From contig CAZTCJ010000106.1 in the NCBI GenBank assembly GCA_964612085.1, positions 1 to 11,579 of the forward strand: DNA of 11,579 nucleotides, written 5' to 3'. Source of the stretch: CAZTCJ01 sp964612085 (GTDB lineage Bacteria > Pseudomonadota > Alphaproteobacteria > JAJFIK01). Below, piece after piece: positions 5,080 through 11,579 of the stretch. The notes below the pieces were generated by a model. The model worked only from the letters and a program-made list of their open reading frames with translations. It searched no databases and was not told the origin of the DNA. Each line of letters opens with the position of its first letter. The stretch's first letter is position 1. The translations under genes were made by a program, and so were the position numbers.

Positions 5080-6429
5080 TCAAGCGTTGGGTGCGCCGTC
5101 CGTGTCGGCCCCTGTGAGCGCCTTTGCGAAGGCTTCCGGATCGAAGGGCTGGAAGTCCTCGATCCCTTCGCCGACGCCGATGGCATGGATCGGCAGGCCG
5201 AATTTCGCCGCCAGCGCCACCAGAATACCGCCGCGCGCCGTGCCGTCGAGCTTGGTCATGACCAATCCGGTCACGCCCGCCACATCCTTGAACACCTCGA
5301 CTTGCGAAACCGCGTTCTGGCCGGTAGTAGCGTCGAGCACCAGAAGCACGGAATGCGGAGCGTCCGGGTTCTGTTTTTTCAGCACCCGTGTGACTTTCGC
5401 CAGTTCTTCCATCAGGCCTTGCTTGTTCTGCAACCGTCCGGCGGTGTCGATCAAAAGAACGTCATGACCCTCTTCGCGGGCCTGTTGCAACGCATCGAAA
5501 GCGAGCCCGGCGGCATCGGCGCCGACATCGCGGGCGATCACAGGCGACTTGGTGCGTTCACCCCAGATCTTGAGCTGGTCGATGGCCGCCGCCCGGAAGG
5601 TATCGCCCGCCGCCATCATCACCGACTTGCCTTCGCCCCGGAACCGGTGCGCCAGCTTGCCGATGGTGGTGGTCTTGCCGGTGCCGTTGACGCCCACCAC
5701 CAACACCACATGGGGCTTGAGCGCAGGATCGAGGATGAAGCTCTTGGCCACCGGTTCGATCCGCTTGGCGATGATCCCGGCCAGGGCTTCGCGCACTTCG
5801 GCGGGCGAAATGGCTTTGTTGTAGCGGGTCTTGGCCAGTTCCTTGGTGACTTCGCCGGACACTTCTACGCCCAGATCGGCTGTGATCAGCAGATCCTCAA
5901 GCTCTTCCAGGGTTTCGTCATCGAGCTTGGCCTTGGTGAAAATACCCGTGATGCCGTCGGACAGAGCGCTGGTGGAGCGCGACAAGCCCGCTTTCATCCG
6001 CGCGAAGAAGCCTTTTTTCTTCGGTTCTTCCTGAGGGTCTTCGGCCTCGGGCGCTTCCTCGGCAGGGCCTGAGCTTTCGTCCGCTTGTGACTCATCCGCC
6101 AGCGCCGCGTCCGCGAAGATGTTCTCAGACTCGCGCTCCGCTGGCGGAGCGTCGCCGGGCTCATGGTCCGGCGTGCGAAGATCCGCCTGCGGCGCGGCGG
6201 GTATTTCAGGCGCCGGATCCGCAGTATCGTCGTGCTCGACGGAGGCGATGTAGGGCGACAGGGACGGGGCAGGCGGGGTCTCGGGCTCAGCGGTTTCAGC
6301 GCTCTCGGGTTCTGCGATCCCGGCGGGCGTGTCCTCCGCCGGAGACGGATCCAGCATCTCCTGTTTGGCTTTGCGCCCGCGCAGTCCGAACCAGGAAAAT
6401 CCGCGCTTTTTCTTGTCCTCGTCGCTCAT
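5080..6429 (-). CDS. ftsY: Signal recognition particle receptor FtsY
   Basis: FtsY is the membrane-associated SRP receptor GTPase that docks ribosome-nascent chain-SRP complexes at SecYEG. It has 449 residues. A basic-aromatic start (KKKRGFSWFGLRGRK, 6-20) is followed by a long acidic, Pro/Ala-rich A domain to about residue 135. A second basic amphipathic stretch, KKKGFFARMKAGLSR (137-151), matches the membrane-targeting helix that opens the N domain. The G domain shows GVNGTGKTTT (246-255), DTFRAAAIDQL (276-286), DTAGR (328-332), TKLDG (392-396) and VGEGIEDFQPFDP (419-431). Its ATG overlaps the mtaB stop (ATGA), which implies translational coupling. Its partner GTPase Ffh is encoded 4.7 kb away at the right edge on the other strand. 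Identity is certain. Confidence 0.98.
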   Translation of the reverse strand: MSDEDKKKRGFSWFGLRGRKAKQEMLDPSPAEDTPAGIAEPESAETAEPETPPAPSLSPYIASVEHDDTADPAPEIPAAPQADLRTPDHEPGDAPPAERESENIFADAALADESQADESSGPAEEAPEAEDPQEEPKKKGFFARMKAGLSRSTSALSDGITGIFTKAKLDDETLEELEDLLITADLGVEVSGEVTKELAKTRYNKAISPAEVREALAGIIAKRIEPVAKSFILDPALKPHVVLVVGVNGTGKTTTIGKLAHRFRGEGKSVMMAAGDTFRAAAIDQLKIWGERTKSPVIARDVGADAAGLAFDALQQAREEGHDVLLIDTAGRLQNKQGLMEELAKVTRVLKKQNPDAPHSVLLVLDATTGQNAVSQVEVFKDVAGVTGLVMTKLDGTARGGILVALAAKFGLPIHAIGVGEGIEDFQPFDPEAFAKALTGADTDGAPNA

Positions 6430-7742
6430 AGGACTCTTCCCCCTTGAAGACTGTGGCCGGTTTCGGCGGGCGCAACGCTCAGCCGGGCGCCGTCATGACC
6501 TGTCACAATCATGTCGGCGATCAGGCCGGGCGCCATGGGCCAGTCCGTCAGGACCTGGGTGTAATCCGCCGTGCGCCCCTGGTCCGCCGTTTCCATCAGC
6601 ACGCTGAGGCGCTTGCCGGTCTGGCTGTCGAGATGGCGGCGCAGAGCCTCCGCGCCTTTGTCGCGCAGACGGCTTGCCCGTTCCTTGACGATCGGGCCGG
6701 GCAGTTGCGGCATGCGGGCCGCCGGCGTGCCGGGCCGGGCCGAAAACGGAAAGACATGCAGATAGGTCAATCCGCAGGCCTCCACATGGGCGAGCGTGTT
6801 CTCGAACATGGCGTCGGTTTCGGTGGGAAAGCCCGCGATCAGATCGGCGCCGAACACCACATCGGGCCGCAAGTCCCGCGCGGTTTGGCAAAAGCGTTCC
6901 GCATGGGCGCTCAAATGGCGGCGCTTCATGCGCTTCAGGATCATATCGTCCCCGGCCTGGAGCGACAGGTGTAGATGGGGCATCAGCCTGTCTTCTTCCG
7001 CGAGGGCCGCGCACAGATCATCGTCCACTTCGATCGTATCGAGGGACGACAGGCGCAGGCGCGGCAGCTCCGGTACCAGGCGGAGGATCCGGCGCACCAG
7101 GGTGCCGAGGCTCGGCGTGCCCGGAAGATCCGTGCCGTAGGAGGTGATATCGACGCCCGTGAGCACCACTTCGCGGGCGCCGTGTTCCACCAGATGCCGG
7201 ATCTGGCGCACCACCTCGCCCGCCGGCACCGAGCGCGACGGTCCGCGTCCGTAAGGAATGATGCAGAAGGTGCAACGGTGGTCGCAGCCATTCTGGATCT
7301 GCACGAAAGCCCGCACCCGGCCCTCGAAGCCGTCGATCAGGTGCGACGCGGTCTCGCGCACTTGCATGATGTCGTTGACGATGACACGCGGCGCATCGGG
7401 ACCCAGAAAATCAGTCCCCTGGAAGCTCCGTGGGTCCATCTTTTCCGCATTGCCGATGACGCGGGTGACCTCGTCCATGGCGGCGAAGGGTTCGGGATCG
7501 ATCTGGGCGGCGCAGCCGGTGACGATGATACGCGCGTCCGGGTTCGCCTTGCGGGCCTTGCGGATCGCCTGGCGGGCTTGGCGCACGGCCTCTTGGGTCA
7601 CCGCGCAGGTGTTGACGATCACCGCCGGCCCGGTCTCGGCCTCGGCCGCCGAGGCATGGGCGCGCATCACTTCCGACTCATACGCGTTCAGCCGGCAGCC
7701 GAAGGTGATGACTTCCACGTCTTGGCGCGCACGTTCGCTCAC
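6426..7742 (-). CDS. mtaB: tRNA (N6-threonylcarbamoyladenosine(37)-C2)-methylthiotransferase MtaB
   Basis: MtaB is a radical-SAM methylthiotransferase that turns t6A37 into ms2t6A37 in ANN-decoding tRNAs. It has 438 residues, the normal length. The N-terminal UPF0004 domain has C16 (TFGCRLNAYESEVM), C46 (NTCAVT) and C77 (TGCAAQ) for the auxiliary cluster. The radical-SAM triad is C153/C157/C160 in NGCDHRCTFCIIPYGRGPSR. The segments LTGVDITSYG (194-203), HLSLQAGDD (258-266) and FSARPGTPAARM (333-344) are typical, and a TRAM-like C-terminal domain follows. CRLNAYES distinguishes it from MiaB (CQMN). The start is GTG at 7742, overlapping the dapF stop as GTGA; the next in-frame ATG would remove C16. 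The stop overlaps the ftsY start. Expression is therefore tied to both neighbours. Confidence 0.96.
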   Translation of the reverse strand: MSERARQDVEVITFGCRLNAYESEVMRAHASAAEAETGPAVIVNTCAVTQEAVRQARQAIRKARKANPDARIIVTGCAAQIDPEPFAAMDEVTRVIGNAEKMDPRSFQGTDFLGPDAPRVIVNDIMQVRETASHLIDGFEGRVRAFVQIQNGCDHRCTFCIIPYGRGPSRSVPAGEVVRQIRHLVEHGAREVVLTGVDITSYGTDLPGTPSLGTLVRRILRLVPELPRLRLSSLDTIEVDDDLCAALAEEDRLMPHLHLSLQAGDDMILKRMKRRHLSAHAERFCQTARDLRPDVVFGADLIAGFPTETDAMFENTLAHVEACGLTYLHVFPFSARPGTPAARMPQLPGPIVKERASRLRDKGAEALRRHLDSQTGKRLSVLMETADQGRTADYTQVLTDWPMAPGLIADMIVTGHDGARLSVAPAETGHSLQGGRVL

Positions 7743-8611
7743 GATCCGGCCTCCACCGACAGCAGCGCGGTGAGGGAGGCATCCAATTCACCGGCGAAAG
7801 CGGTGGCGACCGGTCCGGTCAGCATGACGTGATCGTCCTCGCGCCAATCGATGTCCAGAAAGCCGCCGTCCAGTTCGATCGTGACCCGGCGTTCGGCCAG
7901 GCCCCGCCTGGCGGCGGCAACGGCGGTGGCGCAGGCGCCGGAGCCGCAGGCCGGTGTAATCCCCGCGCCCCGTTCCCAGATTCGCAGGCGGATGTCGTTG
8001 GGCTCGCGCACCTGGGCGATGCCCACATTGGTGCGCTCCGGGAACAGAGGATGATGCTCCAGCACCGGTCCGAAACGGGGCAGATCGAGCGCTTCTGCGT
8101 CCTTCACGAAGAACACGCAATGGGGATTGCCCATATTGACGGCGCACGGATTGTCCAGAACCGGATCCTCGATCGGACCGATGGTGATATCGAGCGCCTT
8201 GGTGTCCTGGTTGTCCGAGAGGGGAATTTGATCCCAGGCGAACCGGGGCGCGCCCATATCGACCGTCACCCGGCCGTCGGCATGCAGGGTGGAGGGCAGC
8301 AGTCCCACCACGGTTTCGATGGTGATCTCGGGCGTCGCGGCGTCCTGGGCCAGCACGCTGGCGACACAGCGGGTGGCGTTGCCGCAGGCCTCGGCCTCCG
8401 AACCGTCGGGATTGAAAATGCGCATATGCACGTCGCCGCCGCTTCTGGGCTCGTCGAGCACGATCACCTGATCGCAGCCCACGCCGAGCCGGCGGTCCGC
8501 CACATGGCGCAGAAACGATTGGGTGAAGGTCTTGGGCATCTGTCCGCCGCGCAGGTCGAACACGGCGAAATCGTTGCCCAGGCCGTTCATTTTCCGAAAT
8601 CTCAGGGTCAT
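7739..8611 (-). CDS. dapF: Diaminopimelate epimerase
   Basis: DapF converts LL- to meso-diaminopimelate in the cytosol, supplying both lysine and the peptidoglycan cross-linking residue. It has 290 residues, slightly longer than the typical 270-280. The N-terminal signature RKMNGLGNDFAVFD (6-19) is present. The two catalytic cysteines are C76 in SEAEACGNATRC (71-82) and C222 in GITPACGSGACAT (217-229). Other conserved parts are GCDQVI (45-50), NPHCVFFV (162-169) and ERTNVGIAQ (192-200). The start at 8611 has AAGG just upstream. dapF is the first gene of the overlapping dapF-mtaB-ftsY unit. It is divergent from the prolyl oligopeptidase gene across about 150 nt. Confidence 0.98.
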   Translation of the reverse strand: MTLRFRKMNGLGNDFAVFDLRGGQMPKTFTQSFLRHVADRRLGVGCDQVIVLDEPRSGGDVHMRIFNPDGSEAEACGNATRCVASVLAQDAATPEITIETVVGLLPSTLHADGRVTVDMGAPRFAWDQIPLSDNQDTKALDITIGPIEDPVLDNPCAVNMGNPHCVFFVKDAEALDLPRFGPVLEHHPLFPERTNVGIAQVREPNDIRLRIWERGAGITPACGSGACATAVAAARRGLAERRVTIELDGGFLDIDWREDDHVMLTGPVATAFAGELDASLTALLSVEAGS

Positions 8612-8763
8612 AACCTTGCTTATATGGCGAGGGGAGCGCGCTTGGCGAGTCCTCCATGCTCCTGACCCTAAGACTGGGGGCGCCGCCGTGGGGTTGCGCT
8701 TTTGCCTGCGGGCGGGAATGATCCCGGGGGGTTGAGGTGATTATCAATGGGAGGTCAGGGGTT

Positions 8764-10893
8764 ATGAGAAAAGGCTGGATGTTGTCGGCCGTGCTAGGCA
8801 CGGCGCTGCTAGGGGGCTGTGTGACCGTACAAGAAGAAGAAAAAGTCGAAGTCGATCCGTATTTGTGGCTTGAAGAGGTTGAAGGGGAGGAGGCGCTCGA
8901 CTGGGTGCGCGCCCGTAACGCGGAATCTTTGGAGATCCTGGAAGAGGATCCGCGCTACGAGACCTATCTGGAAGAGGCCGAGGACATTGTCGCGGCCAAG
9001 GACCGGATCCCCTACGGCGCCTATCGTGGCGGCTATGTTTATAATTACTGGCAGGACGACGAGCATGTGCGGGGCCTCTGGCGGCGCGCGACGCTCGAGT
9101 CCTATGAGACCGAGACGCCCGAGTGGGACGTGATCCTCGATCTCGACGCCCTGGCGGAAGAAGAAGACGAGAACTGGGTCTATAAGGGCTCGAACTGTCT
9201 GGCACCGGACTATACCCGCTGCCTGCTGACGCTCTCGCGCGGCGGCACGGACGCTTCGGTCATCCGCGAATACGATATCGAGGCCCGCGCCTTTGTGGAC
9301 GACGGCTTCGTCATTCCGGAATCCAAGGGCTGGTCCGACTGGCTCGATCAGGACCGCCTGCTGGTCGCCACCGATTTCGGCGAAGGCACCATGACCACGT
9401 CGGGCTATCCGCGCATCGTCAAGATCTGGGAGCGCGGTACGCCGCTCGACGAGGCGGTGACCCTGTTCGAAGGCAAGGTTGAGGATGTCTGGGCCCGGGG
9501 TTTCACGATCGACTCCCCCGAGGGTTCGGTCGCGATGATCTCGCGCGGCATCTCCTTCTTCCAGTCCGAGTATTTTGTGCTCGACGATCAGGGGGCGTTG
9601 AACCCGCTGCCGGTGCCCGATCACATGGAACTGTCCGGCTATCACAAGCGCCAGGTGCTGATCGAGCCCCAGAAGGACTGGACGGTCGGCGAGGGCGACG
9701 ATGCGGTGACCTATGCCAAGGGCTCGCTGCTGGCGTTCGATCTCGATGTCTTCCTGGAAACGGGCGATGTGACGCCTTTGACCGAACTGGTGGTGCCGGA
9801 CGAGCGCAGCTCCATCCGCTCCGTGGCGGAAGGCCGCTCGGCCATCATCGTCAGCATGCTCGACAATGTGACGGCCAAGATGGAACGGCTGCGCTATGAC
9901 GACGATACGGGCGAATGGTCCCGCGATACGGTGGCGATCCCGGAAAACGGCACGGCCTCGGTCAGCTCGTCCAACCCGTTCACCGATGTCATGTTCGTCA
10001 ATTACGAAAACTATCTGACGCCGGACACGCTCTATAAGACGCGGGCGGACGAATGGGCCATGCGTCCCATGAAGTCCTTGCCGGAGCGTTTCGATGCGAC
10101 GGGTCTCGTGACCCAGCAGTTCGAGGCCACAAGCGCGGACGGGACGAAAGTGCCCTATTTCGTCGTGCACCGGGAAGACATCACGCTCGACGGCAGCAAT
10201 CCGGCGCTGCTTTACGGTTATGGCGGCTTCCGGATTTCGCTCACGCCCAGCTATTCCGGCACCACCGGTAAGATGTGGCTGGAGCGGGGCGGCGTCTACG
10301 TGGTCGCCAATATCCGGGGCGGCGGCGAGTTCGGTCCGCGCTGGCATGAAGCGGCGCTCAAGACCAACCGTCAGCGGGCTTACGATGACTTCGCGGCCGT
10401 GGCCGAAGATCTGATCGAGAAGGGCATCACCTCGCCCGACAAGCTCGGCATTTATGGCGGCTCCAATGGCGGGCTGCTGGTGGGCGTTGCCTACACGCAA
10501 AACCCGGAGCTTTACGGCGCCGTGGTCTGCGCCGTGCCGCTCGCGGACATGCTGCGCTATCACCTGCTGCTCGCGGGCGCGAGCTGGATGGGCGAATACG
10601 GCGATCCGGACGTGCCGGAAGAGCGCGCCGCCATCGAGGCCTATTCGCCTTATCAGAATATCGAGGCGGATGCGGACTATCCCCCCGTTTTCTTCGTGAC
10701 CTCCACGAAGGACGACCGGGTGCATCCGGGCCATGCCCGCAAGATGGCCGCGCGGATGCTCGAATACGATCACGAGACCTATTACTACGAGAACATCGAA
10801 GGCGGGCACTCGGCCGCGGCCAATCTGCTGCAAACGGCCCGGCGCCTGGCGCTTCAATACGTGTTCCTGAACCGGGAGCTGGTGGACGAGTAA
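8764..10893 (+). CDS. Prolyl oligopeptidase family (S9A) serine peptidase, predicted lipoprotein
   Basis: This 709-residue peptidase of family S9A cleaves short peptides, usually after proline. The start at 8764 is preferred over GTG 8737 because GGGAGG lies 9 nt upstream and it gives a classical lipoprotein signal: MRKGWMLSAVLGTALLGGC with lipobox LGGC and C19 as the lipidation site. Residue +2 is Val, so the protein is not held back by an inner-membrane Asp signal. The mature start includes DPYLWLEEVEGEEALDWV (31-48), the usual S9A N-terminus. A beta-propeller region (about 65-420) follows, then the hydrolase domain: YGYGGFRIS (484-492), ANIRGGGEFG (515-524), the nucleophile S567 in YGGSNGGLLVG, D650 in KDDRVHPGH, and H682 in EGGHSAAA. 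R652 matches the substrate-binding Arg of the family. The full triad implies an active enzyme acting on peptides in the periplasm or at the outer membrane. It is a single gene followed by a strong terminator. Confidence 0.94.
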   Translation: MRKGWMLSAVLGTALLGGCVTVQEEEKVEVDPYLWLEEVEGEEALDWVRARNAESLEILEEDPRYETYLEEAEDIVAAKDRIPYGAYRGGYVYNYWQDDEHVRGLWRRATLESYETETPEWDVILDLDALAEEEDENWVYKGSNCLAPDYTRCLLTLSRGGTDASVIREYDIEARAFVDDGFVIPESKGWSDWLDQDRLLVATDFGEGTMTTSGYPRIVKIWERGTPLDEAVTLFEGKVEDVWARGFTIDSPEGSVAMISRGISFFQSEYFVLDDQGALNPLPVPDHMELSGYHKRQVLIEPQKDWTVGEGDDAVTYAKGSLLAFDLDVFLETGDVTPLTELVVPDERSSIRSVAEGRSAIIVSMLDNVTAKMERLRYDDDTGEWSRDTVAIPENGTASVSSSNPFTDVMFVNYENYLTPDTLYKTRADEWAMRPMKSLPERFDATGLVTQQFEATSADGTKVPYFVVHREDITLDGSNPALLYGYGGFRISLTPSYSGTTGKMWLERGGVYVVANIRGGGEFGPRWHEAALKTNRQRAYDDFAAVAEDLIEKGITSPDKLGIYGGSNGGLLVGVAYTQNPELYGAVVCAVPLADMLRYHLLLAGASWMGEYGDPDVPEERAAIEAYSPYQNIEADADYPPVFFVTSTKDDRVHPGHARKMAARMLEYDHETYYYENIEGGHSAAANLLQTARRLALQYVFLNRELVDE

Positions 10894-10921
10894 ACGTCTG
10901 GTTTCTTTGACGAAACGGCGG

Positions 10922-10963
10922 GCGCGGGCTCTTTCCTTGACGGAAAAGGCCCGCGCTTTTATT
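10922..10963 (+). terminator. Rho-independent terminator after the prolyl oligopeptidase gene
   Basis: GCGCGGGCTCTTTCC (10922-10936) pairs with GGAAAAGGCCCGCGC (10942-10956), 13 of 15 positions, around a 5-nt loop. TTTTATTTT follows directly. It lies 28 nt after the stop codon. Confidence 0.9.
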
Positions 10964-11019
10964 TTGCGCGCTTCCATAGGGCAGATTTGTGCTCGCGGGT
11001 CCCGGTTTTCGGGGATCTC

Positions 11020-11054
11020 CACCAGTCGGCGAGGGTTCGCTCACTGGTGTTTTT
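11020..11054 (+). terminator. Second hairpin plus T5 run upstream of ffh
   Basis: CACCAGTCGGCGA (11020-11032) pairs with TCGCTCACTGGTG (11037-11049) with two internal mismatches and a GGGT loop; TTTTT follows (11050-11054). It ends 37 nt before the ffh start. It could be a backup terminator for the upstream gene or, if ffh transcription begins upstream of it, an attenuator in the ffh leader. No clear promoter decides between these. Confidence 0.5.
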
Positions 11055-11091
11055 CGCGTATGCATAAGACCTTGCCACAAAAGGAGTTTTG

Positions 11092-11579
11092 ATGTTCGAG
11101 ACCCTGAGCGATCGCCTGGGAGGTGTGTTCGACCGTTTGCGCGGCCGGGGCAGCCTCACCGACTCCGATGTCGCGGAGGCCATGCGCGAAGTGCGCATCG
11201 CGCTCCTCGAAGCGGATGTGGCGTTGCCGGTGGTCAAGGACTTCGTGGCCAAGGTGCGCGAAGAGGCGGTGGGCCAGGAGGTGGTGCGCTCGGTCACGCC
11301 GGGCCAGATGGTCATCAAGATCGTCCACGACGCCATGGTCGAGATGCTGGGCTCGGAGGAAAGTGCGCTTAATCTGAATGCGCCGGCGCCGCTGCCGATC
11401 ATGATGGTGGGCCTGCAGGGCTCCGGTAAGACGACATCGACGGCGAAGATCGCCTACAAGCTCACCAAGCGGGAAAAGAAGCGTGTCCTGATGGCCTCGC
11501 TCGACACCCGCCGTCCGGCCGCCCAGGATCAATTGAGAGTGCTGGGCGAGCAGACCGAAATCGACACCCTGCCCATCTT
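11092..11579 (+). CDS. ffh: Signal recognition particle GTPase Ffh (SRP54), N-terminal part cut by the right edge
   Basis: Ffh binds 4.5S RNA and signal sequences and pairs with FtsY for co-translational targeting to the inner membrane. The first 162 residues are present of a protein usually 450-510 long. The N domain begins MFETLSDRLGGVFDRLRGRG and continues with LTDSDVAEAMREVRIALLEADVA-type helices (22-44; ALLEADVA is the family motif). The P-loop is GLQGSGKTTS (107-116), and DTRRPAAQDQL (138-148) is the insertion-box motif in its alphaproteobacterial form. The rest of the G domain and the M domain lie outside the window. The start at 11092 has a clear AGGAG 6 nt upstream. It follows two hairpins, so it is probably transcribed from its own promoter. 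Confidence 0.98.
   Translation, partial: MFETLSDRLGGVFDRLRGRGSLTDSDVAEAMREVRIALLEADVALPVVKDFVAKVREEAVGQEVVRSVTPGQMVIKIVHDAMVEMLGSEESALNLNAPAPLPIMMVGLQGSGKTTSTAKIAYKLTKREKKRVLMASLDTRRPAAQDQLRVLGEQTEIDTLPI

Noticed and set aside
5005..6072. Open plus-strand frame of 355 codons opposite ftsY
   Set aside because: It covers the highly conserved ftsY G domain in antisense, and its translation shows no family features.
8809..11022. Open minus-strand frame of 737 codons opposite the prolyl oligopeptidase gene
   Set aside because: The plus strand carries a complete S9A peptidase with triad and lipobox. The antisense translation is His/Arg-rich without a recognisable domain, as expected from GC-biased codon use.
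10964..11091. Possible 4.5S SRP RNA gene in the gap before ffh
   Set aside because: I looked for the conserved SRP RNA core (GGTCAGGTCCGGAAGGAAGC-like tetraloop region) and did not find it; the gap holds only hairpins and the ffh ribosome site.

Overview
The window is chromosomal DNA from a GC-rich alphaproteobacterium. The evidence is protein-level: the Ffh insertion box reads DTRRPAAQDQL, dapF-mtaB-ftsY are overlapped in the usual alphaproteobacterial order next to a yciB/ispZ-type membrane protein and ffh, and acnA sits near ccmG. I cannot name a genus. No tRNA, rRNA, CRISPR array, IS element, integrase or phage gene is visible. Almost every stretch is housekeeping or general metabolism.

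Left part (1-2506): the N-terminal 144 codons of aconitase (acnA, minus strand, running off the left edge) are divergent from a two-gene plus-strand unit. That unit is a crotonase-fold protein followed 4 nt later by ccmG (periplasmic thioredoxin of cytochrome c maturation). After it comes a small secreted-looking protein of unknown function. A strong 13-bp hairpin with A and T tracts closes this block and also serves the convergent gene on its right.

Middle part (2627-4150): a minus-strand MarR-type regulator carries an 82-residue Lys/Ala/Thr/Arg tail resembling the C-terminal domain of histone H1. It is divergent from a NUDIX hydrolase. The 240-nt gap between them holds a candidate operator (overlapping ATTG/CAAT inverted repeats) lying on a plausible promoter for the regulator, which would fit autorepression. 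The NUDIX gene ends before two hairpins, the second a GC-rich, nearly continuous 73-nt palindrome.

Right part (4337-11579): yciB/ispZ, ftsY, mtaB and dapF are all on the minus strand. dapF/mtaB overlap by GTGA and mtaB/ftsY by ATGA, so lysine/peptidoglycan precursor synthesis, tRNA modification and the SRP receptor are translationally linked. Divergent from dapF is a large S9A prolyl-oligopeptidase predicted to be a lipoprotein, then a strong terminator, and then ffh, the SRP GTPase partner of FtsY, cut by the right edge.

The most interesting item is the MarR/H1-tail fusion, with its internally repeated 18-nt coding units and candidate operator. The long palindrome and the crotonase-ccmG pairing come next. 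I see no multi-gene system that is clearly new.
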